Translations under genes and position numbers: made by a program
In this document: one piece after another, positions 51,335 to 63,995 of the stretch
Layout: each line of letters starts with the position of its first letter
Numbering within the stretch: position 1 is the first letter of the stretch
Notes under the pieces: generated by a model
The model's database searches: none
What the model was told of the DNA's origin: nothing
Seen by the model: the letters and a program-made list of their open reading frames with translations, nothing else
Assembly: GCF_024435355.1 (NCBI RefSeq)
Contig: NZ_JAMJWG010000017.1
Span: 1 to 64,000 of the forward strand
Source: Streptomyces odontomachi
Lineage (GTDB): Bacteria > Actinomycetota > Actinomycetes > Streptomycetales > Streptomycetaceae
Reading direction: 5' to 3'
DNA: 64,000 nt

Positions 51335-53350
51335 ATGACGAAGCCCTCACTCCCCGATCTCCTGCACGCCGCCGTCACCGCCGTCGGCGGCACGGAGCGC
51401 CCCGGCCAGGCGGCCATGGCCGAAGCCGTCGCCGCCGCCTTCGACGACGGCACCCATCTGCTGGTCCAGGCCGGTACCGGCACCGGAAAGTCGCTCGGTT
51501 ATCTGGTGCCCGCGCTGGCGCAGGGGGACCGGGTGGTGGTGGCGACGGCGACGCTGGCCTTGCAGCGGCAGCTCGTCGAGCGCGATCTGCCGCGCACGGT
51601 GGAAGCGCTGCATCCGCTGCTGCGCCGCCGCCCGCAGTTCGCGATGCTGAAGGGCCGGTCGAACTATCTCTGCCTGCACCGGCTGCACGAGGGCATGCCG
51701 CAGGACGAGGAGGAGGGCCTCTTCGACCAGTTCGAGGCCGCGGCGCCCACCAGCGCCCTGGGCCAGGACCTGCTGCGGCTGCGCGACTGGGCGGACGAGA
51801 CGGAGACCGGCGATCGGGACGATCTCAGCCCGGGCGTGTCCGACCGCGCCTGGTCGCAGGTCGCCGTCGCTTCCCGGGAGTGCCTGGGGGCCTCGCGCTG
51901 CACCTACGGCCAGGAGTGCTTCGCCGAGCTGGCCAGGGAGCGCGCAAAGCTCTCCGAGGTGGTGGTCACCAACCACGCGCTGCTCGCGATCGACGCCATC
52001 GAGGGCGCCCGGGTGCTGCCCGAGCACGAGGTCCTGATCGTCGACGAGGCGCATGAGCTGGTGTCCCGGGTGACCGGTGTCGCCACCGGCGAGCTGACTC
52101 CGGGGCAGGTCAACCGCGCGGTGCGCCGGGCCGCGAAGCTGGTCGACGAGAAGACGGCGGACCAGTTGCAGACGGCGGCGGAGGGCTTCGAGCGGTTGAT
52201 GGAGCTGGCGCTGCCGGGCCGCCTGGAGGAGATCCCCGAGGACCTCGGATACGCCCTGATGGCGCTCCGGGACGCCGCCCGCAACGTGATCTCCCGGCTG
52301 GGCGCGACCCGGGACGCCTCGGTCCAGGACGAGGACGCGGTGCGCAAGCAGGCGCTGGCCTCGGTCGAGTCGGTGCATGACGTGGCCGAGCGGATCATGC
52401 AGGGCTCGGAGTACGACGTCATCTGGTACGAGCGTCATGAGCCCCGCGGCGGAGGCGGATACCGGATCGGCGGGGCATCGCTGCGGGTCGCCCCGATGTC
52501 GGTGTCGGGCCTGCTCCGGGAGAAGCTCTTCCCGGACCGCTCGGTCGTCCTGACGTCGGCGACGCTCAAGCTGGGCGGTGATTTCAACGGGGTGGGGGCC
52601 TCGCTGGGCCTGGCTCCCGAGGGTCTGGCGGGTACGGCCGGGTCACAGGCGGAGGAGCTGCCGGTCTGGAAGGGCATCGACGTCGGTTCGCCGTTCGACT
52701 ACCGCAAGCAGGGCATCCTCTATGTCGCCCGGCATCTGTCGCGGCCGGCGCGTGACGGCGATCGTGGCGACATGCTGGATGAACTCACCGAGCTGATCCA
52801 GGCGGCCGGCGGCCGGACGCTGGGGCTGTTCTCGTCGATGCGGGCCGCGCAGTCGGCGGCCGAGGCGCTGCGCGGCCGGATTCCGGAGTTCCCGATCCTG
52901 CTCCAGGGCGAGGAGACCCTGGGGGAGCTGATCAAGAACTTTGCGGCCGATCCGAAGACCTGCCTGTTCGGCACGTTGTCGCTGTGGCAGGGGGTGGACG
53001 TGCCGGGTCCGGGCTGCCAGCTGGTGGTCATGGACAAGATCCCCTTCCCGCGGCCGGACGATCCGCTGATGAGCGCCCGCCAGAAGGCCGTGGAGGAAGC
53101 GGGCGGCAATGGCTTCATGGCGGTCGCTGCGACGCATGCGGCGTTGCTGATGGCGCAGGGCGCGGGCCGGCTGGTACGCGCTTCGGGGGACCGTGGCGTG
53201 GTCGCGGTGCTGGACCAGCGCCTGGAGACCGCGCGCTACGGCAGCTATCTGCGGGCTTCCCTGCCCGACTTCTGGTACACCACGGATCGCAGCCAGGTGC
53301 GTCGCTCCTTGGCCGCCATCGACGCGGCGGCAAAGCAGAACGACGCATGA
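51335..53350 (+). CDS. DinG-family ATP-dependent DNA helicase
   Basis: This 671-residue superfamily 2 helicase has Walker A GTGTGKS (about 47-53), a cluster of cysteines expected to hold an Fe-S centre (CLHR and CLGASRCTYGQEC, about 112-192), the Walker B box VDEAHE near 234, and C-terminal helicase motifs (LWQGVDVPG, QGAGRLVR). DinG-type enzymes resolve R-loops and damaged forks. It is followed convergently by lexA. No SOS box is visible before it. Confidence 0.9.
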   Translation: MTKPSLPDLLHAAVTAVGGTERPGQAAMAEAVAAAFDDGTHLLVQAGTGTGKSLGYLVPALAQGDRVVVATATLALQRQLVERDLPRTVEALHPLLRRRPQFAMLKGRSNYLCLHRLHEGMPQDEEEGLFDQFEAAAPTSALGQDLLRLRDWADETETGDRDDLSPGVSDRAWSQVAVASRECLGASRCTYGQECFAELARERAKLSEVVVTNHALLAIDAIEGARVLPEHEVLIVDEAHELVSRVTGVATGELTPGQVNRAVRRAAKLVDEKTADQLQTAAEGFERLMELALPGRLEEIPEDLGYALMALRDAARNVISRLGATRDASVQDEDAVRKQALASVESVHDVAERIMQGSEYDVIWYERHEPRGGGGYRIGGASLRVAPMSVSGLLREKLFPDRSVVLTSATLKLGGDFNGVGASLGLAPEGLAGTAGSQAEELPVWKGIDVGSPFDYRKQGILYVARHLSRPARDGDRGDMLDELTELIQAAGGRTLGLFSSMRAAQSAAEALRGRIPEFPILLQGEETLGELIKNFAADPKTCLFGTLSLWQGVDVPGPGCQLVVMDKIPFPRPDDPLMSARQKAVEEAGGNGFMAVAATHAALLMAQGAGRLVRASGDRGVVAVLDQRLETARYGSYLRASLPDFWYTTDRSQVRRSLAAIDAAAKQNDA

Positions 53351-53493
53351 GTAAAGCCGTGAGTAAAGCTGAACGACGCATGAGGACCGAAACGAATGAC
53401 GAATGACGGGTAGGGACGGCGAGGGGAGCGCGCGAGCCGGCGAAACGGCACGTGGGTAGCGCACCGAGGTGCCGGGATGCCCCCGGGCAGAGA

Positions 53494-53529
53494 CAGACCC
53501 CGGAACCGGCGCAGGGGTTCCGGGGTCTG
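53494..53529. terminator. Bidirectional terminator between helicase gene and lexA
   Basis: A perfect 14-bp stem CAGACCCCGGAACC/GGTTCCGGGGTCTG with an 8-base loop lies between two converging genes. Confidence 0.82.
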
Positions 53530-53543
53530 GTCGGGGTGGGGTG

Positions 53544-54317
53544 TCACACGCGCCGCAGCACGGCTACGACCTTGCCGAGGATGGTGGCGTCGTCGCCGGG
53601 GATGGGCTGGTAGGCGGAGTTGTGGGGGAGCAGCCATACGTGGCCGTCTTCCCGCTTGAAGCGCTTGACGGTGGCTTCGCCGTCGAGCATGGCGGCGACG
53701 ATGTCGCCGTTCTCCGCGACGGGCTGGCGGCGGACGGTGACCCAGTCGCCGTCGCAGATGGCGGCTTCGATCATCGAGTCACCGACGACCTTGAGCACGA
53801 ACAGCTCGCCGTCGCCGACGAGTTGCCGGGGCAGGGGGAACACGTCCTCGACGGATTCCTCGGCGAGGATCGGCCCACCGGCGGCGATGCGCCCGACCAG
53901 CGGGACGTAGGACGCGGCGGGCTTGCCGGCGGTGTCGGTGGGCTGGACGGTGGGCTGGTCGGATCCGCGTACCTCGTAGGCGCGGGGCCGGTGGGGGTCG
54001 CGGCGCAGGAATCCCTTGCGCTCCAGGGCCATCAGCTGGTGGGCGACGGAGGAGGTGCTGGAGAGGCCGACGGCCTGCCCGATCTCACGCATGGACGGCG
54101 GGTAGCCCCGGCGCTGTACGGAGTCCCTGATCACCTCGATGACCCTGCGCTGCCGGTCGGTGAGCCCGGAGCTGTCCGCCCGGATCCCTGGAGGCCGGCC
54201 CGGCAGGGAGCGTGCGGGTCGTGGGCCGTCTGGGGATGTCGTGGCGTCGTTCATGGCGTGTGCCGGGTCGAGTCGATCCTGGGCAGTGATGATGGCACTG
54301 TCGGTGGTGGTGGTCAC
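53544..54317 (-). CDS. lexA: SOS repressor LexA
   Basis: This 257-residue repressor has the winged helix-turn-helix (LTDRQRRVIEVIRDSV...SMREIGQAVGLSSTSSV), the Ala-Gly cleavage site in GRIAAGGP, the catalytic Ser in VVGDSM and Lys in GEATVKRFKRE. It represses the SOS regulon and cleaves itself when RecA is active. The GTG at 54317 is chosen because AGAAGGGG precedes it. An SOS box stands 65 bp upstream, so it is autoregulated. Confidence 0.96.
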   Translation of the reverse strand: MTTTTDSAIITAQDRLDPAHAMNDATTSPDGPRPARSLPGRPPGIRADSSGLTDRQRRVIEVIRDSVQRRGYPPSMREIGQAVGLSSTSSVAHQLMALERKGFLRRDPHRPRAYEVRGSDQPTVQPTDTAGKPAASYVPLVGRIAAGGPILAEESVEDVFPLPRQLVGDGELFVLKVVGDSMIEAAICDGDWVTVRRQPVAENGDIVAAMLDGEATVKRFKREDGHVWLLPHNSAYQPIPGDDATILGKVVAVLRRV

Positions 54318-54381
54318 GTCGGCCCCTTCTCGAATGTTCTCCCTGGCTGGCACAACGGTAGTTGCTTTCGAAAGGTTGCGC

Positions 54382-54395
54382 CAAACACACGTTCG
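54382..54395 (-). promoter_or_regulatory. LexA (SOS) box before lexA
   Basis: Read leftward, CGAACGTGTGTTTG matches the actinobacterial SOS box pattern CGAAC-N4-GTTYG exactly. It implies autorepression of lexA. Confidence 0.8.
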
Positions 54396-55084
54396 AGTGA
54401 AAAATTCTGGATTGCCTTACGCGATCAAGGCTTTCGGTGTATAGCCCGACGTCAGGGCCATCGGGCAATTCGGCTGAATGCGGTACGATCCAGCGGCCGC
54501 AGCCGAAAGCGCCTTCGGGGGATCCGCTCGGCGTGACGGAGTCGTGACGGCATTCAGTCTGCCATTCGTGCGGCCGTCCGTAAGTGACCGGGTCCCTTGG
54601 GAGGCGGCTCCCGCGCTCTGATAGCAGTAGGGGGCGCCCTCGACAGGGCGCGCGCGTCGTCATCCGGCGGCGCCTGGTCTGCCCGTGCGGGTGGTCCGGT
54701 CGTACGTGCGCGTCCGCCGTGGCGTGCGGCGCCTGCGGGCACCGGGTGCGCCCGTCGCGCTGGTCGTGGGCTCGCCGTGCCCGTGTCGCGGGTCCCGGCG
54801 CCCTCCTGGGCTCCGGGGATGCGTCACGCGCGCGGTCACGCAGCGTGCTCGTGAGGGTGCGGTCGGCGTGGTGTGCCGGTCCGCCCGCGAAGGCGGTGCG
54901 CGGGCATCGCGAGGAGGTGCCCGCGAGGCGCTCCGAGCAGCTCCCGGCGACCGGTCGCGCGCCCGCGCGGCGGGCGCCCGCGGGTACGCTCGGCAGTCGT
55001 CCGTGCACCGTGCGGTGCCGCCCGCAGGCCCGCTTCCGGCGCGACACGCGGCGCGACATGCGATGGCGCAAATTTTGCAGTCAG

Positions 55085-55131
55085 CCACCAGATCTAGTGG
55101 TTGGATTGCATCAGCAGCCTAGAAGTTGTGG
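55085..55131 (+). promoter_or_regulatory. Tandem NrdR boxes before nrdR-nrdJ
   Basis: CCACCAGATCTAGTGG (55085-55100) is a 16-bp near-palindrome. A second, weaker match lies at 55116-55131 on the other strand (CCACAACTTCTAGGCT; 10 of 16 bases). The centres are 31 bp apart, the three-turn spacing usual for NrdR box pairs. They indicate autorepression of the operon by NrdR. Confidence 0.65.
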
Positions 55132-55253
55132 TCCCGGGTCTTCCTGGCTCCGGATCATGGCCTATGCTTGGTGCTGCTTCGGGGAGGTCTCAGGCGCGAT
55201 CCAGACCCTCCTGCGAAGCCGTGTAGTCGTGCCGTGAGGGAGGGATGGAAGCG

Positions 55254-55820
55254 ATGCACTGCCCCTTCTGTCGGCACCCCGACAGCCGCGTCGTCGACAG
55301 CCGTACGACCGACGACGGCACCTCGATCCGCCGGCGCCGCCAGTGCCCGGAGTGCTCCCGCCGGTTCACGACCGTGGAGACGTGTTCACTCATGGTGGTC
55401 AAGCGCAGCGGAGTGACGGAGCCCTTCAGCCGCACCAAGGTCATCAACGGCGTCCGCAAGGCATGCCAGGGGCGGCCGGTCACCGAGGACGCGCTCGCCC
55501 AGCTCGGGCAGCACGTCGAGGAGGCGGTACGGGCCACCGGAAGCGCCGAGCTGACGACACACGACGTCGGTCTCGCCATCCTCGGCCCGCTGCGCGACCT
55601 GGACCTGGTGGCCTTCCTGCGGTTCGCGTCGGTCTACCAGGCGTTCGACTCGCTGGAGGACTTCGAGACCGCCATCGCCGAGCTACGCCGGGAGCGGGTG
55701 GCCCGGCACGCCGAGGACGACACCGGCGACCCCGCCCATGACGCCGACGGGGCGCATCGGGCGGCAGCGGACGACCCCGGGGGGACCGCCGAAGTCCCCG
55801 CGCCGGCCACCGCCGACTGA
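55254..55820 (+). CDS. nrdR: Ribonucleotide reductase repressor NrdR
   Basis: This 188-residue protein has the N-terminal zinc ribbon CPFC...CPEC (about 3-34) and the ATP-cone domain (about 48-138), followed by a disordered C-terminal tail of about 35 residues that is longer than in most NrdR. It senses ATP/dATP and represses reductase genes. The ATG at 55254 is chosen because GAGGGAGGG abuts the earlier ATG at 55245 and is correctly spaced for this one. It lies 165 bp before nrdJ, in the same operon. Confidence 0.95.
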   Translation: MHCPFCRHPDSRVVDSRTTDDGTSIRRRRQCPECSRRFTTVETCSLMVVKRSGVTEPFSRTKVINGVRKACQGRPVTEDALAQLGQHVEEAVRATGSAELTTHDVGLAILGPLRDLDLVAFLRFASVYQAFDSLEDFETAIAELRRERVARHAEDDTGDPAHDADGAHRAAADDPGGTAEVPAPATAD

Positions 55821-55985
55821 GCCGACCGCACGGCCCACGGGGGCGGGCCGTCCGGGAGACCGGACACGGCGGTGATCAAGACCTGTCGGGGGCGGCAAGA
55901 GCGGCGCCACCGGCACATGACAGAAACACGTGCCCGGGAAGAACGGGGCACTTCGGGGCGTTTTCGCCCAGTACAGGGAGGCGGC

Positions 55986-58898
<2,913 letters not shown>

Positions 58899-58912
58899 GG
58901 TAGGGCGAAGCT

Positions 58913-58947
58913 CGCGTCGGACTGGTCGGAGCGCACCATCCGACGCG
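58913..58947 (+). terminator. Hairpin just after nrdJ
   Basis: A 9-bp stem CGCGTCGGA/TCCGACGCG with a 17-base loop begins 15 bp beyond the stop. Confidence 0.6.
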
Positions 58948-58977
58948 GGCCCGGACAGCCAGCTGACCAGCACCACA

Positions 58978-59008
58978 CCAGGGGATCGGCCGTCGGCCGG
59001 TCCCCTGG
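58978..59008. terminator. Bidirectional terminator between nrdJ and the LAL regulator
   Basis: A 14-bp stem (one G-T pair) with a 3-base loop, CCAGGGGATCGGCC/GGCCGGTCCCCTGG, lies between converging genes. Confidence 0.8.
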
Positions 59009-59040
59009 CGGCGTACGGGCCGGGGCCACCCGCACGGGGA

Positions 59041-61824
59041 CTACGGGGCCTCGGACAGGACGTCACGGAGCTGTGCGCGGGTGGTGACGCCGAGCTTCGG
59101 GAAGATCTGGTACAGGTGCGAGCCGACGGTGCGCGGTGAGATGAAGAGCCGTTCGCCGATCTGCCGGTTGGTCAGCCCGGCGGCGGCCAGGCGCGCGATC
59201 TGGAGTTGCTGCGGGGAGAGTTCGGCCAGGGCCGTCGACACCGAGGTGGTCCTCGCCGTGCTGACGCCCGCGGCGCGTAGTTCCGCCGCCGCACGTTCGG
59301 TCCAGGGCCGGGCACCGTAGCTCTCGAAGACTTCCAGGGCAGCCGCCAGCTGCGGTCGGGCGGCCTTCGTCCTGCGCTGCCTGCGCAGCCACTCGGCGTA
59401 GTCCAACCGGACCTGGGCCCGTTCGAAGGGCCACTGGTCCCCGTCGGGGTCGGCCAGCGCGGCTCGGAAGTGGCGTTCGGCTCGGGACGGCTCGCAGAGC
59501 AGCGCGGCTGCACGGTGCAGCAGGCTGGTGAGCCGCGCGGAGGCGTTGCCGCCCACGTGCCCGCGGACGGCGGTGAGCACGGCTTCGGCTGCCGCGGTGC
59601 GCCCGGAGCGTACGGCGGCGCCCGCCAGGTCGGCGACGGCGTAGGGCGAGAAGTGGTAGTGCAGCGGTGCGCACCCCGGCTCGTGACCGAACAGCGAGCG
59701 CAGGTGCCGGTACGCCGTGTCGTGGTCCCCGTCCGCGACGGCGGCCATCCCGAGCACATGGCGGCTGCGGGCCAGCAGCGCGAGGGAGTTGCTCATCTCG
59801 ACGCTTTCGACGGCCTCGGTCACCATGGCACGCGCCTGCTCGGCGTCCCCTTGCAGCGCGAGCAGGGAGGCGTGCAGCAGCGGGTTGGAGACGGTCACCA
59901 CCTCGAGCCCGGCTTCGACGGCGGTGCGGGCGGCCTCCTCCATGGTGCTGCGGGCCGCGGTCCAGGCGCCGCGCTCGACGAGGGACAGCGCAAGGCACTG
60001 CGCGACGGTGCCGTTGCTGCCCGCCGTGGCGGTGTGCCGTAGGTGCTCCATGGCCCTGCCCAGCAGGCGTACGGCCTCGTCCGTCTCGTCCAGCACCCAG
60101 GCGGCGCCGCCGAGGACGACCAGTTCGCCCAGGGCCAGCTCACGTTCCCGAGCCACCCGGCGCAGCGCGGGCAGCACCCGGGCGCGGCTGCCGAAGGGGT
60201 CGCATCCGGCGTACGTCCAGATGAGGTCGACGTTGTCCTCGTGTCCGACGATGCGGTCCGCGATGTCCAGGACCGCCCGGCGGTGCTGCGGGTCACCGGA
60301 GTTGTAGGCGGGTGGCGTCGCGGTGCCGAGGGCGTCCAGGGCGCCCTCGGGGTCCGCTTCGACGGCTTCGCGTGCGGCGGGCAGGAGGAATCCGAGCGAG
60401 TCGGCGTAGCGGGTGGTCACCGCCAGTGCCCAGCCGGCCCGGCGCGACGCCTCCGACACCAGAACGGGATCGTCGGTGAGCGTGGTGACCCGGGCGGCGA
60501 TGTCTCCCACCCGGCGTGGATGGCCGGCGAACATGGCCAGCGTCGCGGCGGCCGCCAGGCGCCTGGCGCGTTGCTCCGGCTCGGGGGTGAGCTGGGCGGC
60601 GCGTTCCAGCGCGCGGGCACCGGCGATGTAGCCGCCCCGTAGCCGGCTCCGGTCGGCGGTGCCCTCCAGGGCCGCGGCGATCTGCTCGTCGGTGCCGATG
60701 GTGGAGGCGGCCAGGTGCCAGGCCCGCCGGTCCGGTTCGTCGGCGAGGGCGGCGGCCAGGGCGCGGTGTGCGGCGTGCCGGTCGGTCAGTGCTGCCGCCT
60801 GGTAGACGGCGGCGCGTACCAGCGGGTGGCGGAACCGGATCCGGCCTTCCACGATCCGTACCAGTCCGGCGTCCTTGGCCGGTCCCCATGCGTCGACCCC
60901 GGTGTTGGTGCGGGCGGCGGCGTGGACGGCCGTCAGGTCGTCGCTGCCCGCGGCGGCCAGGAGCAGCAGGCGTCGGGTGGGCTCGGGCAGCGCGGACAGC
61001 TGTGCGGTGAAGATGTGCGTCAGCCGGTCGGGCAGGGACAGTGCGGACTGCTCCGGCCCGTCCTCGTCGGCGTCGGGCTGCTGCGCGGCAGCCCGGCTCA
61101 GCTCGATCAGGGCCAGGGGATTGCCGGCCGCCTGGTCGAGGATGCGGGCGCGGGTCCGGTCCGACGGAGGGTGCGGCTGGTGGTCGAGGAGTACGCCCGC
61201 CGTCCTGCGGTCGAGGGGCTCCACCGGAAGTCGGACGAAGTAGGCGCGGAACTGGTCGGGCAGCGCATTGCCGCGGGCCGTCGCGAGCACGGCGATCGGC
61301 TCGCCGGCCAGGCGGCGGGCGATGAAGGCGAGCACGTCGAGTGACTCGGGGTCCAGCACGTGCACGTCGTCCACGGCCACCAGCAGGGGCTGCCGGGCGG
61401 CCAGGTCCGAGAGCAGGGTCAGCGCTCCCATATACATGAACAGCCGGCTGGATTCGCGCGCGGCCGGCGACGTGCCGTCGCTGCCGGGCTCGCCGAGTCC
61501 GAACACCTGCCGCAGCGCGTCTCGTTGCCGCGGTGGCAGGGTCTCCACGTCGGGCAGTACCGGCCGCAGCAACTGGTGCAGTCCGGCGAAGGCCAGCTCC
61601 GACTCGTCCTCGCTGCCGTGCACCCGCAGGATCCGCCGCCCGTCCCGGGCCGCATCGGTGGCGGCCCGGTCGAGCAGCGCGGTCTTGCCGACGCCCGGCT
61701 CTCCGACGAGAACCAGCATGTGGAGCCGGTCGGCGGCGGCGCGCCACAGTGACCGGATGCCGGCCAGCTCGTCGTCGCGGCCGATGATCTCCGGGCCGTC
61801 CACCAGCGATAACGGGTCGTCCAT
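59041..61824 (-). CDS. LAL-type (large ATP-binding LuxR) transcriptional regulator
   Basis: This 927-residue regulator has an N-terminal ATPase with Walker A GEPGVGKT (about 40-47) and Walker B VAVDDVH (about 130), a long middle region of tetratricopeptide-like helices, and a C-terminal LuxR helix-turn-helix (LSPQQLQIARLAAAGLTNRQIGERLFISPRTVGSHL). LAL proteins often activate secondary-metabolite or uptake genes. The ATG at 61824 follows GAGGAA. Its target is unclear. The divergent right-edge operon is the nearest candidate, and the azoxy cluster is 30 kb away. Confidence 0.93.
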   Translation of the reverse strand: MDDPLSLVDGPEIIGRDDELAGIRSLWRAAADRLHMLVLVGEPGVGKTALLDRAATDAARDGRRILRVHGSEDESELAFAGLHQLLRPVLPDVETLPPRQRDALRQVFGLGEPGSDGTSPAARESSRLFMYMGALTLLSDLAARQPLLVAVDDVHVLDPESLDVLAFIARRLAGEPIAVLATARGNALPDQFRAYFVRLPVEPLDRRTAGVLLDHQPHPPSDRTRARILDQAAGNPLALIELSRAAAQQPDADEDGPEQSALSLPDRLTHIFTAQLSALPEPTRRLLLLAAAGSDDLTAVHAAARTNTGVDAWGPAKDAGLVRIVEGRIRFRHPLVRAAVYQAAALTDRHAAHRALAAALADEPDRRAWHLAASTIGTDEQIAAALEGTADRSRLRGGYIAGARALERAAQLTPEPEQRARRLAAAATLAMFAGHPRRVGDIAARVTTLTDDPVLVSEASRRAGWALAVTTRYADSLGFLLPAAREAVEADPEGALDALGTATPPAYNSGDPQHRRAVLDIADRIVGHEDNVDLIWTYAGCDPFGSRARVLPALRRVARERELALGELVVLGGAAWVLDETDEAVRLLGRAMEHLRHTATAGSNGTVAQCLALSLVERGAWTAARSTMEEAARTAVEAGLEVVTVSNPLLHASLLALQGDAEQARAMVTEAVESVEMSNSLALLARSRHVLGMAAVADGDHDTAYRHLRSLFGHEPGCAPLHYHFSPYAVADLAGAAVRSGRTAAAEAVLTAVRGHVGGNASARLTSLLHRAAALLCEPSRAERHFRAALADPDGDQWPFERAQVRLDYAEWLRRQRRTKAARPQLAAALEVFESYGARPWTERAAAELRAAGVSTARTTSVSTALAELSPQQLQIARLAAAGLTNRQIGERLFISPRTVGSHLYQIFPKLGVTTRAQLRDVLSEAP

Positions 61825-62412
61825 GAACGTATTCCTCAGGCGCGTTGTCGCTGCCGGCGACATCGGTGTCCGAAGCCGGATGCGGAACGACTCCTCGGCG
61901 TCACGGCCGCCCCGTCCCGCGACCGCGGCGGGCGCCGTGTGGTGCATCCCTGTGCCGTCGAGACAGCGGACGGTGTGCAGGTCACGGAGGTCGCATCCGG
62001 TACGGAACGCTGCAACGTGACCAGCACAGGATAGCCGTCGTCGTGCCCCGTCGGTTGCAGAGTGCCGCCCGACTCCACCAGGTGCGTGCGCGAGATGCGC
62101 CCGGTGCAGGAGGCGCCGGTGGGGTGGTGTGCGCCCGCGGGCCGCGGCTCAACCCGTCGAAACGCCAGTCGTGTGACTGATGCCGGTAGGCAGCGTCGAA
62201 CCGCACAGTCGAGTGAGCCGGCGGCCGGTCCGAAGGCCCCGGCACACGGCCATGAGCAGCCACTGGCCGGTCGTCACGGACGAAAGCGAGGCGGCACTCC
62301 CGTGCACTTGGACCATCCCTTCACCGGCATCCGGAATCCGTCGGACACCCGACCGGCGGGCGACCGAGAGACCCCTTCGGCGTCACCGCTCGCCCGACCG
62401 GGCGTGATCACC
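61825..62412. other. Divergent region upstream of the LAL gene
   Basis: About 590 bp lie between the LAL gene and the right-edge operon. Open frames run through it, but none has a ribosome site. An upstream in-frame GTG at 62302 could lengthen the following small ORF. No known operator is seen. Confidence 0.4.
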
Positions 62413-62667
62413 ATGCCGGGCGGCCACACACCGGCGGGCCCGGAGCCCGCCGCGCCGACCGCGGGCATCGGAGCGGACGGCGGGCACGAGCACGACGTCC
62501 ACCCGGGGCACCACCTCGCCGGGCCGTACATCCGCAGGGCGGCGGCGTACCCGCTGCACGCCGTGGCCGCCGGCGGCCCGCGTCTGCGCCGGGTCCTGCC
62601 GTCGCCGTGGAGCGTCGCTCCCCAGGGGACAACGAGCCGTCGGCGAGGGATCGGTGGGAGACCGTGA
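62413..62667 (+). CDS. Small His/Gly/Pro-rich ORF coupled to the next gene
   Basis: This 84-residue frame ends in a GTGA overlap with the next gene. It contains a His-rich stretch (GGHEHDVHPGHH) and a more hydrophobic C-terminal part (YIRRAAAYPLHAV...LRRVLPSPWSV). The start is unsure: ATG 62413 has no good ribosome site, and GTG 62302 would add 37 residues. The precise coupling to an ATP-grasp-like gene makes a peptide substrate conceivable, but composition alone could also reflect non-coding GC-rich DNA. Confidence 0.35.
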   Translation: MPGGHTPAGPEPAAPTAGIGADGGHEHDVHPGHHLAGPYIRRAAAYPLHAVAAGGPRLRRVLPSPWSVAPQGTTSRRRGIGGRP

Positions 62668-63995
62668 CTCCGCACAGCTCGCCCTTCTCATCGAGCCCGC
62701 CCCCTTCGGACCAGCGGGAACAGCACCGACTCAGGCGGGAACACCTGAAGGGAATCCCCTTCACCTGGACGCCGGAATGGGTGAGCAGCCCGATCATGCT
62801 CACTCCCCAGGCCTACCGCGAGCTCTGCGATGTGGCCGTCCGCTGCGTCGCGATCCTGGAGAAGAGCTTCCGCTCCCTGGGCACCACCCCCGCCGCACGC
62901 GCCCGACGGCTCGGCGTCGACTGGGACGCGTACCGGGCGGCGCATCCGTACTTCCTGCCGGACCCCGCGGAAGAGCTGTGGTCGGCCGCCGTCGCCCGGC
63001 CTGACCTGGTGTTCTCCGACACCGGTCCGAAGCTGCTGGAGGCGAACATCGGCACCGCCCTGGGCGGCGTGGCGCAGTGCGATCTCCTGCGGTCCTTCTG
63101 GGCGGGCCCGTCCGGGATGGCGTTGTCGAGCGACGACCCCAAGGTCATGGAGGGGCTGGCTCGGCTGGTTCTGGAATACGCGCGTGCGACGGGCGTGGAG
63201 CCGCGGGCGGCGCTCCTCGGGCTGCCCGAGTACCAGAGTCCCGACGCGCGCGGCGGCTATCGCTTCGAAGCGGCTGCCCTCAGGGCGCGCGGCATCGATG
63301 CCGAAGCCGTGGGACCGGGCGAACTCCTGAGGCGGATGGCCGCGCGGCCCGGTTCACCGTGGCCGCTGGCCCTGCGCAGGAACCGCCCCGACCGGTGGAG
63401 GAGTGCACGGCTCGGCAGCACGCCGCTGCGCCGGCTCGTCGCCCGGGGATGCCACGTCCTGTGCCCGCAGTCCGCGTTCCTGATGGCGGACAAGCGGCTG
63501 CTGGCCCTCGTGTCGACGGGCCGGGTGCCCCTGGACCGGGAGGAGGCGGCGTTCGTCGAGCGCTACGTGCCGTGGACCCGAGCCGTCCACCCCGGCACGG
63601 TCGCCTACCAGGGCGACGTCATGGCGATGGAGAAGCTCCTGCTGGCGCGGCGGGACGCGTTCGTGCTGAAACGCGGGGCCGGCCGGGGCGGCGTCGAGGT
63701 CATCGCGGGCCGTGAGCAGGTGCCGGAGCGGTGGGCCGCGGCCGTGCGCGGTGCGCTGCACGCGGGCGACTGGATCGTCCAGGAGTTCCAGGACGTCGTG
63801 CCGGCCACGCTGCCGGTCGCCACCGCGCAGGGCGCAGCGGGATCGCGCCGCTTCTCGGTCGTCCTCAGCCCTTTCGTGGTCCTGGGACGCACGCACGGAT
63901 GCGTGACTCGGTGCCTGAACGCCGACGGACCCGCGGTCATCAGCACCACGGCCGGCGCCACCGCCAACATCGCCCTTCCGGCGGCCCGGACATGA
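62664..63995 (+). CDS. Putative ATP-grasp-like enzyme (possibly circularly permuted)
   Basis: This 443-residue protein is not assigned with certainty. The segment DTGPKLLEANIGTALGG (about 118-134) resembles the metal-binding E-x-N site of circularly permuted ATP-grasp ligases. Later VLKRGAGRGGVEV (about 334-346) and DWIVQEF (about 371-377) resemble the nucleotide-binding strands. Such enzymes ligate a carboxylate to an amine or hydroxyl. The GTG at 62664 overlaps the small ORF's stop, with GGGAG close by; the start could lie further in. Its own stop overlaps a new ATG, so at least three genes are coupled. Confidence 0.6.
   Translation: MTPHSSPFSSSPPPSDQREQHRLRREHLKGIPFTWTPEWVSSPIMLTPQAYRELCDVAVRCVAILEKSFRSLGTTPAARARRLGVDWDAYRAAHPYFLPDPAEELWSAAVARPDLVFSDTGPKLLEANIGTALGGVAQCDLLRSFWAGPSGMALSSDDPKVMEGLARLVLEYARATGVEPRAALLGLPEYQSPDARGGYRFEAAALRARGIDAEAVGPGELLRRMAARPGSPWPLALRRNRPDRWRSARLGSTPLRRLVARGCHVLCPQSAFLMADKRLLALVSTGRVPLDREEAAFVERYVPWTRAVHPGTVAYQGDVMAMEKLLLARRDAFVLKRGAGRGGVEVIAGREQVPERWAAAVRGALHAGDWIVQEFQDVVPATLPVATAQGAAGSRRFSVVLSPFVVLGRTHGCVTRCLNADGPAVISTTAGATANIALPAART

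Larger units (their letters stand above)
54318..55253. other. Long lexA-nrdR divergent intergenic region
   Basis: This 936-bp gap holds the SOS box (54382-54395) and the NrdR boxes (55085-55131). Between them, about 54480-55080, lies GC-rich sequence with open frames on both strands but no ribosome site or recognisable product. Confidence 0.5.

Noticed and set aside
54584..55237. Large ORF between lexA and nrdR
   Set aside because: Arg/Ala/Gly-rich low-complexity translation, frames open on several strands at once, and overlap with the NrdR boxes indicate non-coding DNA.
55100..55985. Cobalamin riboswitch controlling nrdJ
   Set aside because: No B12-box-like conserved segment or suitable multi-helix leader was recognised; the NrdR boxes explain the control region.
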